A stretch of DNA of 64,000 nt from Hexactinellida sp. DTS-2022 (taxonomy: Eukaryota; Porifera; Hexactinellida), in contig JAPNXP010000002.1 in the NCBI GenBank assembly GCA_028753945.1, forward strand, positions 7,068,001 to 7,132,000, written 5' to 3'. The notes beneath the pieces were generated by a model. It did no database searches, was not told the origin of the DNA, and was given only the letters and a program-made list of their open reading frames with translations. Below are positions 46,534-57,380 of this stretch, piece by piece; the first letter of the stretch is position 1, and each line of letters starts with the position of its first letter. The position numbers and the translations under genes are program-made.

Positions 46534-48201
46534 AACCCAGTTACTGTGTTCAGAAATATCTAAACCAATCATATCCTCACTCAATAGGTTGACAAATAAT
46601 ACATAACATCCCGGCGCATTTCAATTCACGGTGCTTTTTCAGAGTATTACCGTACTTCATTCTATATAATTATTATTATATTTTCTTAAATATTAGCTTT
46701 ACTAATAATGTCGAGCGAGTCAAGCTTCGATGGACAGATTTTCAATGAGCCTGATGATTTTATTCCCCAAATCTATTTCAACAGATCGGGACAGCTTTCC
46801 TTCAGAAACCGAGCTCCCCGTTGCTACCATCGCTTCACAAGCACTTCCTACACCTGCGCCAACATAATCCAAAACATCTATACCTCCATCAATACCGGGG
46901 ATTTCGGAGTCCTTTTTTCACTTGACATAGCATCTCAGGCCACAGACAGCTTTCGAAACCGGAGACGTGGGGATCGCCCTCGCAAGCGAATCGACGCCAG
47001 AAGACACATTGTTGGCAATCCTGATACCAAAGAATTCCATCATTCAAGATTGCAGACCCAATTTCCCAGATAAGCAAACCGAAGAAACACAAATTCTTCA
47101 AATCCCACCTGATTCGAGGATATGCCTCTAAATTCCGAGTTCCGCCATATACCCATTCTCGACCAGTCGAATTTAAAACATCTCTGGATAGTTCTTTAAG
47201 GACCGCTTCTAAACCAACTGGAATGAGGATCCTTGATGTAGGCATTTTAGCTGAGGTATTCTCTACCTTTCAATGCAACAAATGCAATGGTCCTCTCGTC
47301 TTGCACGAAGAAAGATGCAGCACGGCTGGCAGACATTCTTTAGAGTCAAGTGCCAGACGTGCCATTCAGAACACGCAACTTTCCCTTCCTCACGTTCTCT
47401 GGACATGCCCAACCACCATAATGAGCTTACAATGAGGTCTGCACTGGTCACACATTCAACTGGTTTGTCATGGCGCGATTTACATAAAATTGCTACAATA
47501 ATTGATATGCCAGCACCAGTTCAATCAATACCATCTCGATATGCCATTCGTCTTGAAGGTGTTACAAAAAAAGCGGTTAATCTTTCGATGTCTGAAGCTG
47601 TTATCAACTACACCAGTAGGTAGATTTAGAACCATCTCCCGAGCCTAATGCTATCAACGTAACAATTAGTTTCGACAGCTCCTGGAAGACCAGGGGTTTC
47701 TACTCCAATTTAGGTTTCGGTGCTGCCATATCTACCTCCACCGAGAAAGTATTGGACTACGAGATCTTGAGTCGACTATGCGAGAATTGCTCTATTTGGA
47801 CAGAAGAGAAACAGAAAGACAAACCATCCGAGTTCGAGAAATGGATAGAGCGTCATACTCCGAACTGCAACAGAAACTACACAGGTTCTTCTCCAGCAAT
47901 GGAACCTGAAGCTGCCGAGAGGATCTGGGGGGGGGGGGCTTGGAGAAGAACCGCCTGGTGTATTCCGTGTTTGTTGGTGACGGAGACTCTAAGGCAGGGG
48001 TGGACAAACTTTTTGCTTCGCGGGCCGTATTCTAATTCCAAATTTTTATGCGGGCCGTATTCACCTACGAGGCTACGACTACGTTCCATGTGGTAATTTA
48101 TTAGAGAAACTTACTAGCTAATTGTAAATAAAAAATAATCATAAATAATAATTTTTCCAATAGTGTTTAATGAGAGCAATGCAGTTGATTCTGCATTTTT
48201 A

Positions 48202-49969
48202 TTAGTTTGTCAAAATTTGGATCTTTTGGTGATATAGCAATTCGTATAAGCTGATCAAGGTGTCATCTGTCATTACAGATCTTGATTTATCCTTGATGAA
48301 TTTCATCCTGGAGAAAGCCTGCTCACATACATATGTTGAACCAAAGAGAACAAGGATACTACGAGCCAGAGATTTTAAACGTGGAAATGTGGCATCATTC
48401 AGGGATGCATAAAAACCTGAGAGTGACATCTCCCGAAAATTATCCTTGAGTAAGTTGTCAATTTGCAAATCCATTTGCAGATGAGTGGGTATTACCTCCA
48501 CTTCAACTGAAAAAGGCCTGGAAACAATGGACATATCTACATTTACAAGATCGAAATCTCAGAATCTTTTCTGAAAATTCCCTGTGCAGATCTTGAAGCT
48601 TTGACGCGTAGTATCCCAGCTTGTCACCACAAACTGATGTCTGCTTGAGTGTAGGCATATGGTCGCAGTTGCCTTTGTTCATTCCTGCATAAATGAGCTG
48701 CAATTTGGCTTTGAAGGCCGCCACCTTTGCATGCATATTGTGAGCCAACATATCCTGACCTTGCAGGTGGGTATTTAGCTCGTTCATGTACTCCATTATG
48801 TCAACTGCAAATGCGAAGTCAGACAACCACTCGCTATCATTTAGCTCAGGGAAGTCTGAAGCCTTATCTTTCATGGTCAGGAAGAGGTTTATTTCTTCCC
48901 TCAACTCCCAAACTCTTTTGAATACTTTTCCCAGACTCAACCATCTTACTTTCGTAGGATAGGGGACATCAGCATATGGTGCTTCCATGTCTCGCAGAAA
49001 AGCTTTAAACTGCCTATGAGTTAGCCCTCGAGCTTTGATGTAATTGACAACCTTTGTCACTACATCAGAAACATTCGTCAAATCAAGAGCACCCTTGCAT
49101 AAGGCATGCTGGTGGATAATACAATGCAAGAATATTATATTTTGGACCGGATTCTCAATGTGGAGTTGATCCTGAAGCTTTTTCAGTAATCCAATATGTT
49201 TCCTTTTAGGTTGGGGCTACCATCAGTTGTGACGCTCACTAGCTTATCCGACGAAATTCCCAGTTTCCCGATGCACTCATTAACTCCCTTTAACAAATCT
49301 GTACCAGTAGTTGTACTTTTCAATGGCTCCATTGACGCGAGCTCTTCCGATATTTTCAAGTTAAAGTCAATTGTACGAATATATATTAGCAACTGGGCCG
49401 TGTCCTTTATATCAGTGCTCTCATCAAGGGCCAAAGAGAAGCAGATACAGTCTCTACATTCATCCTTAACTTGATCATGTAAATCTGCTGAGATTTCTTC
49501 TACTCTGCGGGTAATTGTTCTTCTGGAAAGACTGACACAGTCAAATGTGTTCGTCTCTTTAGGACAGAGAATCAGAGCATGCCAGCAGACAGTCCTTCAC
49601 GAACTCTCCTTCACTGAAGGATTTACTCTCCTGAGCAATTTTATAAGCTACTACAAAACTAGCTCTGGTTCCTGCCTCATTGAAAGGTGTCTGAGGTGTG
49701 AACACTTGTTGTTCCTTAAGCAAAGAATGTGTTTGTTTCTCAGCTAATGCTTTCTTCTCTAACTCTGACATATTTCTGTGAGCTCTCGCATGTTGTGTGT
49801 CATAGTGACGTCTGACATTGTACTCTTTGTATACTGCCAGACTCTCATTACAAAGCAAATAAACACATCGGCCATTCACTTCTGTAAAGAAATATTTTCC
49901 TCGCCACTCTTCATTGAAAACACGACATTCCTTATCTACCTTTCTTTTCTTTGAAATTTTCGAAGCCAT
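48202..49969 (-). pseudogene. hAT transposase (BED finger, ZBED5/GTF2IRD2-like)
   Basis: ATG at 49969. The N-terminus has a BED-type finger (GKYFFTEVNGRCVYLLC... with HYDTQHA), then SFVVAYKIAQESKSFSEGEFVKDCLL. First catalytic Asp in MALDESTDIKD (49434), second in VSVTTDGSPNLKG (~49215). Then CIIHQHALC and TKVRWLSLGKVFKRV. The C-terminal hATC region (48534-48202) has YVCEQAFSRMKFIKDKSRS. Frames break near 49560, 49195 and 48555. One of those pieces spells a plausible 208-aa block. Intact termini with a damaged gene suggest a fairly recent but already dead copy. Confidence 0.85.
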
Positions 49970-50248
49970 ACCAAGATAAAGTACTATTAATAAAAACTAA
50001 AAACGAATTCATTAATAGGTCAGGAAAGAATCTCGGAATCTCGCCCACAGAATTACCGTAATTTGAAATTTTGTCCGAGAAAATTTCGTCCCAAACAGAA
50101 TAAAAACTGAATGTCAATTACATATACACTAGCTTAATGTAATTTATAAAGAACATAAAAAATTGACTCAAGAGAAAATCAAGTTCTCTTACAAATTCGA
50201 GAAAGACGTTCACTTTGGGTCAATTTATACCTATCCTAGATCACTTAA

Positions 50249-51123
50249 GGTTCAGGTATACTCTAGAGCACTTCTACCAAAACTATTTACCCGAATTAAT
50301 TAAATTTTTTACAGCGGATTTACTTCATCTTCTAACCGGCAAAAATGCGATAATATTCGAACTAGGTAACTCAGTGAAAAATATTTTTTCTAGAAAATCG
50401 TATTTTGCGGAACGGATAGGTTTTTTCCTGCTAATGATTAGGAGTAGATTGTTGCTGCATTGCATTAAGAAACTCCTAAACTATCATATGAGTGCAAGAA
50501 TTCTTTTAATCACGTATGAGTCAAATTTTTCATCAATAAATGTGGACATCACTTTTTTCATCATCAATAAATTAAATAAAAATAAAAATAAAAGTTACAA
50601 ATGAAATCGCTACACTCATATGATGGAACTAATTGAGATCTGTCCAAAACCGTTGAGATTTTGTTTCTAGGTGGTATATGAGTCATAACATGACTTCCGC
50701 AATGGCAATAATTGTGTTTGGAGATAGCGAGGTTTGAAAAAAAGTGTCCCCTATGGCAGTGGCTTAGGTAGAGGACACTAAAAAGTCTGTATCATTGAGA
50801 GTTTTCAATATTCTTCCATAATATTTGAAATTAAGATGCGATATATGCTGTTCTATCCAAATATAAGATAAAACCTATATGTGGCAATGTCCCGAAATTA
50901 TCAAGTTTCCATGGTATACTGCAACCGGCAACCAAAACAAGAACCCCAATATTTCTTTCAAAACTCGAAGTGAGTCAAACTGGAGAAATAATTGGAATTT
51001 TTCTTTGAAATTTCGTCAAAGTCCACATGGGTATCCACACAATCCGAAAATGCAATAAAAACGAGATTTACCATAGTTTGGGGTTTATCGAAATTTTGGG
51101 ATTTTGTAGAGTATACCTGAACC
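50249..51123. mobile_element. TTAA-MITE nested in the hAT
   Basis: The ends GGTTCAGGTATACTCTA / TAGAGTATACCTGAACC are exact complements, with TTAA at 50245-50248 and 51124-51127. 875 bp. The 129-aa plus frame from 50215 starts outside the element and has no domain. Confidence 0.85.
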
Positions 51124-51437
51124 TTAATCAAATTTTCCATGGGACGTTATCTCCGAAAACGTAAATGTAATAAAGTGTAAGACAGATATCATATAATTGG
51201 ATCACTCAAATCTCAAATAACTTAAGCAAGGCGGGCCGGTTCAAAATCACAAGCGGGCCGTAGTTTGCCCACCCCTGCTCTAAGGCCTTTCAGCACTTTA
51301 CAACACTTGATCCTTACCCTCTTGTCAAAGTGCGAAAAGAAGAATGTCTGACACATGTTGGCAAGCGTCTGAGGAAGAACCTAAAGAAAATCAAGCCTAA
51401 TACGAAGACATAAGCTTATATACAACATAAGTTGCCC

Positions 51438-52509
51438 CATGGCCTACTATATATACGACTACACATGCTGCCGAATCATAGTAGGAAATAAGAGTCCATT
51501 GATAAATAGGTTATTTATATTTATCTCCATAACTAGTAATGATAGACGTCATAAATGTACTATAACTATATAGGAACTTGGTATCAAGGTATACATAGCA
51601 TCCTTCAGAATTGTGCTATGTCATCATATGATGACGTAATCGATATTTTGGGTGCGAAATATCGTGTTTTTATAACCTGCTTTTACCATAGTCAAACTCG
51701 TTATAAATGTCCGAGATTGGAATATGATGATGCCCATAACGAGTAGAATAAAATATATCGAATTTATAAATGGAATGTTGACACATTCCTCGGTTGCCAG
51801 GGAAATGTATATTTCCTAAAATGAGTCATAACTCAAAAACTATCGATTTTATGTAAACTGGACTAGTTCTGATCTATCCGGAATAGATAACTTCCTATTC
51901 ATTGATAATACATAAATTATGCTTAACTTCATTAACTTTTGAGATAATGAGATAATTAGCTTAGATAAATTATTTGCTTTTTCTAAGCTAATTATCTCAT
52001 TATCTCAAAAGTTAATGAAGTTAAGCATAATTTATGTATTATTAATGAATAGGAAGTTATCTATTCCGGATAGATCAGAACTAGTCCAGTTTACATAAAA
52101 TCGATAGTTTTTGAGTTATGACTCATTTTAGGAAATATACATTTCCCTGGCAACCGAGGAATGTGTCAACATTCCATTTATAAATTCGATATATTTTATT
52201 CTACTCGTTATGGGCATCATCATATTCCAATCTTGGACATTTATAACGAGTTTGACTATGGTAAAAGCAGGTTATAAAAATACGATATTTCGCACCCAAA
52301 ATATCGATTACGTCATCATATGATGACATAGCACAATTCTGAAGGATGCTATGTATACCTTGATACCAAGTTCCTATATAGTTATAGTACATTTATGACG
52401 TCTATCATTACTAGTTATGGAGATAAATATAAATAACCTATTTATCAATGGACTCTTATTTCCTAATATGATTCGGCAGCATGTGTAGCCGTATATATAG
52501 TAGGCCATG
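51438..52509. mobile_element. Foldback element, CATGGC ends, 7-bp TSD
   Basis: Arms of ~525 bp, almost perfect, centre near 51975. The ends CATGGCCTACTATATATACG match the element at 34316. 7-bp duplication GTTGCCC / GCTGCCC (51431-51437 and 52510-52516; one difference). Two mirrored 63-aa frames are by-products. It inserted just past the end of the Mutator-like gene. Confidence 0.85.
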
Positions 52510-52516
52510 GCTGCCC

Positions 52517-53001
52517 TAATGGAAAGCAGACTATATAGTGCAGCCGATTAGCAAAATAAATGTGCATTGTATGGTACAAACATGAAATTTTCCACAATGA
52601 TTCTAGGGGCCATAAAGTTCATCTTAAGATCGGGACCCATCTTGAAGGTCACCTGTATTGACCATGGCGCTAGTTTTGGTTTCTCACCTTTCCATATATG
52701 GTAATGTTGTAAATAACTCCTATTATGTTCTAGTTAGACATGAAAATGTATTATTGTCGACTAGGAAGTTATATATAGGAGGAGTCGATTGATTCTAATG
52801 AATTTACTTAAATATGTCTTGACATTGCTTTTGCGGTTTCACACGTGTCCATATATGGTAATGTTATGAATAACTCGTATTTAATTAAGATTACACTTGA
52901 CAAATTAGTGCACTAGATAAATCACATATAAATGGTATTGTACTGAGTGCATCCTATGGAACAAGTATGAAATTTTGATCAATGGTCATAAGCTCATGTG
53001 C
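52517..53001. repeat. Diverged ~160-bp repeat with CCATATATGG
   Basis: Two related stretches (52670-52750 and 52830-52920) share 'ccatatatggtaatgtt' and 'aataactc'. No gene. Confidence 0.5.
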
Positions 53002-53508
53002 CTAGTCCTGACAATTTCCTGAACACGCACATAGTGAAGTACATTTTAACATTGCTTTAACGCATTTGCATTGCCCACTACATCCCTTCTTACAACCACA
53101 GTGTATCAGTTTATAGCAAGACTTTGATGCTTGTGGGAGAGTGGTCCAGAGCGGCAGCCATTCAGTTAAGACCTTGGTCCATCCCCAGTCAGAAGGATTT
53201 GGCAACTGTGGATCGGATGACAGACACATATTCCAGCAGTGGCACTGGTAACGGGCACGCTTTATGTGCTGTTCTAATGCACCCCGAGTTGGTGGAATGT
53301 TCTCCAGACTACGAGATGTCTGGAAAAACAGTTGTTTCCTGGCATCATTAATCCTATTGAGGTCACTTGTTCTGCTATACATTAGGATAACAATGCGTTC
53401 TATAATTCCTATCGACGTGTTGCTAATAGCATCTGCCATGTCCATCAGCTCTTCAAATGCTTCAGTGACCTCGGGGTACACAATCAGGGGTTTATCTAGG
53501 TGCCTGGT
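53002..53508 (-). CDS. CXC-domain (tesmin/TSO1-like) protein fragment
   Basis: A 159-aa frame from ATG 53481 to stop 53002. The first ~60 residues are helical (EAFEELMDMADAISN). The middle has KQLFFQTSRSLENIPPTRGALEQHIKRA and ends PSDWGWTK, a combination common in multicopy animal proteins of unknown role. The C-terminus is a cysteine-rich CGCKKGCSGQCKC...C.ACSGNC block, the CXC DNA-binding motif. The open frame extends a few codons upstream and meets a dispersed repeat at ~53490, so the N-terminus has probably been cut off by that insertion. Likely a transposon-associated or retained multicopy gene. Function unknown. Confidence 0.6.
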   Translation of the reverse strand, partial: TRHLDKPLIVYPEVTEAFEELMDMADAISNTSIGIIERIVILMYSRTSDLNRINDARKQLFFQTSRSLENIPPTRGALEQHIKRARYQCHCWNMCLSSDPQLPNPSDWGWTKVLTEWLPLWTTLPQASKSCYKLIHCGCKKGCSGQCKCVKAMLKCTSLCACSGNCQD

Positions 53509-53770
53509 CGGGACTTTTAGGGAGGGGGCTAGGCATCAGTTGAGGTCAAAAAGTGCGTAATTTTCGATTTGACTTAGGTGCCGGGTTGGCACTTAATTAG
53601 GTGCCGGGTGTATGTCCAGATTTTCTGGTCCAGAAATGATTGGATAAAAAACTGTTAGTGCACCGTAGCAGTTTACCTCCTTAAAATAGTGCCGCATCAT
53701 TTTATTATGTTAATTTTGTATTATGGCTAGTACCTCTAGGGTGCCGGAAATTTGCTACTTCCATAATAAG
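53490..53770. repeat. Dispersed repeat (copy of 23950-24215)
   Basis: Shares 'ctaggtgcctggtcgg', 'gttgaggtc', 'gccgggttggcactta' and 'tctAGGGTGCCG' in the same order as the copy at 23950. Confidence 0.55.
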
Positions 53771-53818
53771 GTTCAAGCCACGAAAATCCTAGAAAAATCC
53801 TAGATAAGATCTAAAAGA

Positions 53819-53998
53819 GCTATTACTCGAAAAATTGAGCAGCACGATGGAGAATTTAACCAGATATACAAAATGATCAATGAAAAAGAACAAAAACTTG
53901 ATTCACAAGAAATTGAAATCCAGAATCTGCTTACATAAGTGGACTCTCTCCAAAGGAAAATGAGAAAAGTGGACAATGCCACCAAGAATATAACATAA
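53819..53998 (+). pseudogene. Coiled-coil coding remnant
   Basis: One frame reads RKIEQHDGEFNQIYKMINEK, then QKLDSQEIEIQNLL, a TAA, then VDSLQRKMRKVDNATKNIT. The heptad-like Ile/Leu spacing and charged residues indicate a coiled coil, as in LINE ORF1 proteins or transposon accessory proteins. One in-frame stop. No start is visible. Tentative. Confidence 0.35.
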
Positions 53999-55080
53999 AT
54001 TTCGAAAAATCTTTCTAGATTAATATTTATTATATAAAGCGAATTATATTCTAAAGTATCTTAATTTCGTCACACTCTGTGACATTAGCCCCTACACCAG
54101 CATTTATATTATATTGAGAAAGACTCCATAAAGAACCCCCACAAGTTTAAATTTACAAAGTGTTATTCGATAACTATACCACTGCAAAGTGGATTAAAAT
54201 GCCTATGAGTATGGAATAGGCATTTCTGTATTATTTATCCCTATAAATATATTATTTGCTAATAGATTATTGATAACTATAAATTGATTTTTGCGTTCAG
54301 ATTTCGCATCTGACTTCAATCTGTCAAATTATGACACCATCATTATGTGACAAAAAATATTATATCAAGTCTAATCACTTTATCTTGGCATGATAAGTTA
54401 ACGGTATCGCCGAAAATACGAAAATGGTGATTTTCAGTGGAAATAATATCTCGATGGATTTATTTTTTTCTTGCTAATTTATTCTTAGGAATGTCTTGTT
54501 TCATGCTAGGTGGTAAAAAACATTTTTGGTCAATAGGAATGCACTTATGCGTCATAATATTGCTCCATATTTGTTCAATTTTCGAAATAACTCGATATAT
54601 TTGAAACTTTGGTATCACAATGCCCTGACATAGATCTTTGTTTTTATGATGAAAAAACTATCAATATTTATAAATGACTGATTTTATCATCTCCACATTG
54701 GAATTTTGACTCTATATCATTTCCATGGTTACCATTGCCATATATTGTAATGTTTGACAATATTCAAAAGTGTAATGTGTAATGTGAATGTAGTATTGTT
54801 GTAATTAGCATATATTGAAACCTGATATACTATAGTGTAACTATCCAACTGAAATCTGATACTTCATTTATTGTTTCAGATGTCACAATATCTTATTATA
54901 GAAATCATATTCGTTTCAAATAACTTTATGTAATAATAGTATGTGAAATATGCAACCATTCATTGCATGGTGTTATGTGGATGCCTATGGTTATGTGGCT
55001 GACCATAATAATGTGGCAGAAATAGATATGTGGTTGACCAAAGTCATGTAGTTGATTTAGTTATTGCTATAAATAGTAGA
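53999..55080. other. No gene recognised
   Basis: AT-rich. Some phrases at 54960-55030 ('atgtggctgacca') repeat loosely. Confidence 0.4.
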
Positions 55081-55088
55081 TCAAATAT

Positions 55089-56335
55089 AAATGGGGCAGG
55101 GAATGGGCCTGGAATGGGCAGGGGAATGGGCTGCGTGGTGCCGAGAATGGGCCTGGTAGAGCCGGGTAAAGCCGGGAATGGGGCAGGTAGAGCCTGAAAT
55201 GGGTCGCGTGGAGCCGGGAAGGGTTCAGCTAGAGCCGAAAATGGGTCGGGTAGAGCGGAATGGGGCAGGTAAAGCCGGGATTGGGCCGCGTGGAGCCGTG
55301 AATGACCCGGGTAGAGTGTGATTGGGGCAGGTAGATCCGGGAATGGGGCAGGTAGAGCCGGGATTGGGCAGGATAGAGCCGGGAATGGGCCGGAATGAGC
55401 CGGGAATGGGCCGCGTGGAGCCGGGAATGGTTCGGCTAGAGCCGAAAATGGGCCTGGTAGAGCGGAATGGGGCAGGTAGAGCCGGGAATGGGCCGGATAG
55501 AATGGGAATGGGGCAGGTAGATCATGGAAATGGGCCGCGTGGAGCCGGGAATGGGGCAGGTAGAGCCGGGAATGGGCCGGATAGAGCCGGGAATGGGCCG
55601 GAAAGAGCCGGGAATGGGCCAGGAATGGGCAGCGTGGAGCCGGGAATGGTTCGGCTATAGCCGAAAATGGGCCGGGTAGAGCGGAATTGGACAGGTAGAG
55701 CCGGAATTGGGCCGGGTAGAGTGGGAATGGGTCAGGTAGATCTGAGAATGGGCCGCGTGGAGCCGGGAATGGGGCAGGTAGAGCCGGGAATGGGCAGGAT
55801 AGAGCCAGGAATGGGCCGGAAAGAGCCGGGAATGGGCCAGGAATGGGCCGCGTGGAGCCGGGAATGGTTCGGCTAGAGCCGAAAATGGGCAGGTAGAGCA
55901 GGAAATGGGCCGTGGGAGCCGGGAATGGGCCGGGTAGAGCCTGGAATGTGCGCGTGTAGCCGGGAATGTGCCGGGTAGAGCCGGGAATGAAGCGGAACAG
56001 CCGGTAATGGGCCTCGTGGAGCAGGAAATGGGCCTCGTGAAGCCGGGAATGGTCCTCGTCGAGCCGGGAATGGGCTTCGTGGAGCCCGGAATGGGCCGGC
56101 TAGATCCTGGAATGTGCCTCGTTGAGCCTGGAATGGGCCGGGTTGAGCCTGGAATGGGCCGGATTGAGCCAGGAATGGGCCGCGTGGAGCCGGGAATGTG
56201 CCGGGTAGAGCCGGGAATGGGGCAGGTAGGGCCGGGAATGGGCCGAGAAGAGCCGGGAATGGGGCTAGAGCATGGATGAGCCGAGTAGAGCAGTGAATTG
56301 GCCGGGTAAAACAGGAATGGGCCACGTAGACCCGC
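55089..56335. repeat. GC-rich minisatellite, unit ~21-22 bp
   Basis: Over 50 degenerate copies of a GGGAATGGGCCGGGTAGAGCC-like unit, with variant blocks (GGGCAGGTAGAGCC, GCGTGGAGCC). No stops occur for long distances, so all strands give repetitive frames (up to 229 aa, minus). Repeating PGMGRVE- or IPGSTRP-type peptides follow from the unit. Composition is far from its surroundings. I do not call a protein: there is no unique start or domain, and frames shift between blocks. Confidence 0.9.
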
Positions 56336-56399
56336 TGGATCCAACTCCTACGGAGACATCCCAGGTCCAATATTAATCGTGATTATTCATAAGAGGTTG

Positions 56400-57380
56400 G
56401 ATAATAGCACTAGTAAGTATTTATCCCTTGATCAATGACTTATGCGGATAAAAATCCCAATGTATTTCCTGTGCTGAGATGTATAAATTTTGAATGCGTT
56501 TCTCTCAGAATATTGTATTTGCCCTGAATACATATCCCCACATACTAGAAGTACTATACATTATATATGTAATCAAGTTAGTACCTATACCTACTACCTA
56601 GAATAAAAAAGTACCGTAGTAATACTCGAATAGCTCAATATATTGGCCAACATCTTAAATATCCTATGATTATGAAACTTAAATCCCAATAAGTGAAGCA
56701 ATTGGAAGATTTAGCGTGGAATATGGGATATTTAAATGCAATTATAATTAAAATGCTCAACATGTACATACTTCCAAGCACGGACAGAGTAAGACTAGAG
56801 TAAATAAATGATGAAATACATGTCGACTTACTATTTGCAGTTGGCTGTACTCCACCGCAATTGGTCGTCATATATATTTAAGTCTAAAGAAAGAATACGA
56901 TGAGCAATATTAAATTGAGTGTACTCCTAATCGGTATAATAATTGATTTCAATGATATTTATTTAAACTTAGTTATTGCTTAGTTTTACTGTAAAAACTT
57001 AGCAAAAGTTAAGTCCAGTCCGAAGCAGACTTAACTTAATTATTCGCTCCTTTTTGATATGATGGCATCAATAAATATAATTTTAGAGCTTTGTAGCAAT
57101 TCGTACTATCTCCCAACATAGTACACACTTAAAATAAGAATATAATGAAGTGACTTCCTCATAAATATTTTAAAATCATGGTTGGACTAGGATTATTAAT
57201 AATACATGCATAATTGCGTGGATATTGGGATAGTATTGTTTTGCAATCAATCGCAATACTTCGTCAGGATGACAAGATTTGAATCCTGAAATGGAAAATC
57301 TATAACTAATTAATTTTCGATGCTAAAGAGTAAATAATTTTATCCCAACTTACAATAATTGTTGCATTCTGTCACTTCCG
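56400..57380. other. No gene; possible 5' flank of Harbinger element
   Basis: AT-rich. A hairpin AGTTAAGTC/GACTTAACT at 57008-57040 is the only notable structure. I could not identify Harbinger TIRs. Confidence 0.4.

Larger units (their letters stand above)
47995..51277 (-). mobile_element. hAT transposon, complete ends
   Basis: TIR CAGGGGTGGACAAACTTTT at the left and AGTTTGCCCACCCCTG at the right, followed inside by CGGGCCGTATT-type subterminal repeats. Perfect 8-bp duplication CTCTAAGG (47987-47994 and 51278-51285). 3,283 bp, of which 875 bp plus TTAA is a nested MITE. Confidence 0.95.
46708..51412 (+). pseudogene. Mutator-like transposase gene split by a hAT
   Basis: 5' part 46708-47986, 3' part 51286-51412. 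The hAT 47995-51277 and its duplication lie between. After an N-terminal segment (MSSESSFDGQIF) and frameshifts, the frame reads GMRILDVGILAEVF, a zinc ribbon with two CxxC pairs (CNKC, CQTC), MRSALVTHSTG, VNLSMSEAV, then VTISFDSSWKTRGF (first catalytic Asp) and KVLDYEILSRLCENC, and finally MEPEAAERIW. A G11 run at 47929-47939 shifts the frame before VYSVFVGDGDSKA. Across the hAT the frame resumes exactly with FQHFTTLDPYPLV and ECLTHVGKRLRKNLKK, ending at TAA 51412. This motif series is the animal Mutator-like transposase family. The C-terminal part is missing. No TIRs assigned. Confidence 0.8.

Noticed and set aside
50215-50604. 129-aa plus frame inside the hAT
   Set aside because: It starts outside and runs into a non-coding TTAA-MITE; no recognisable domain.
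55655-56344. 229-aa proline-rich minus-strand frame
   Set aside because: It is the translation of a minisatellite; equivalent frames exist on the other strand.
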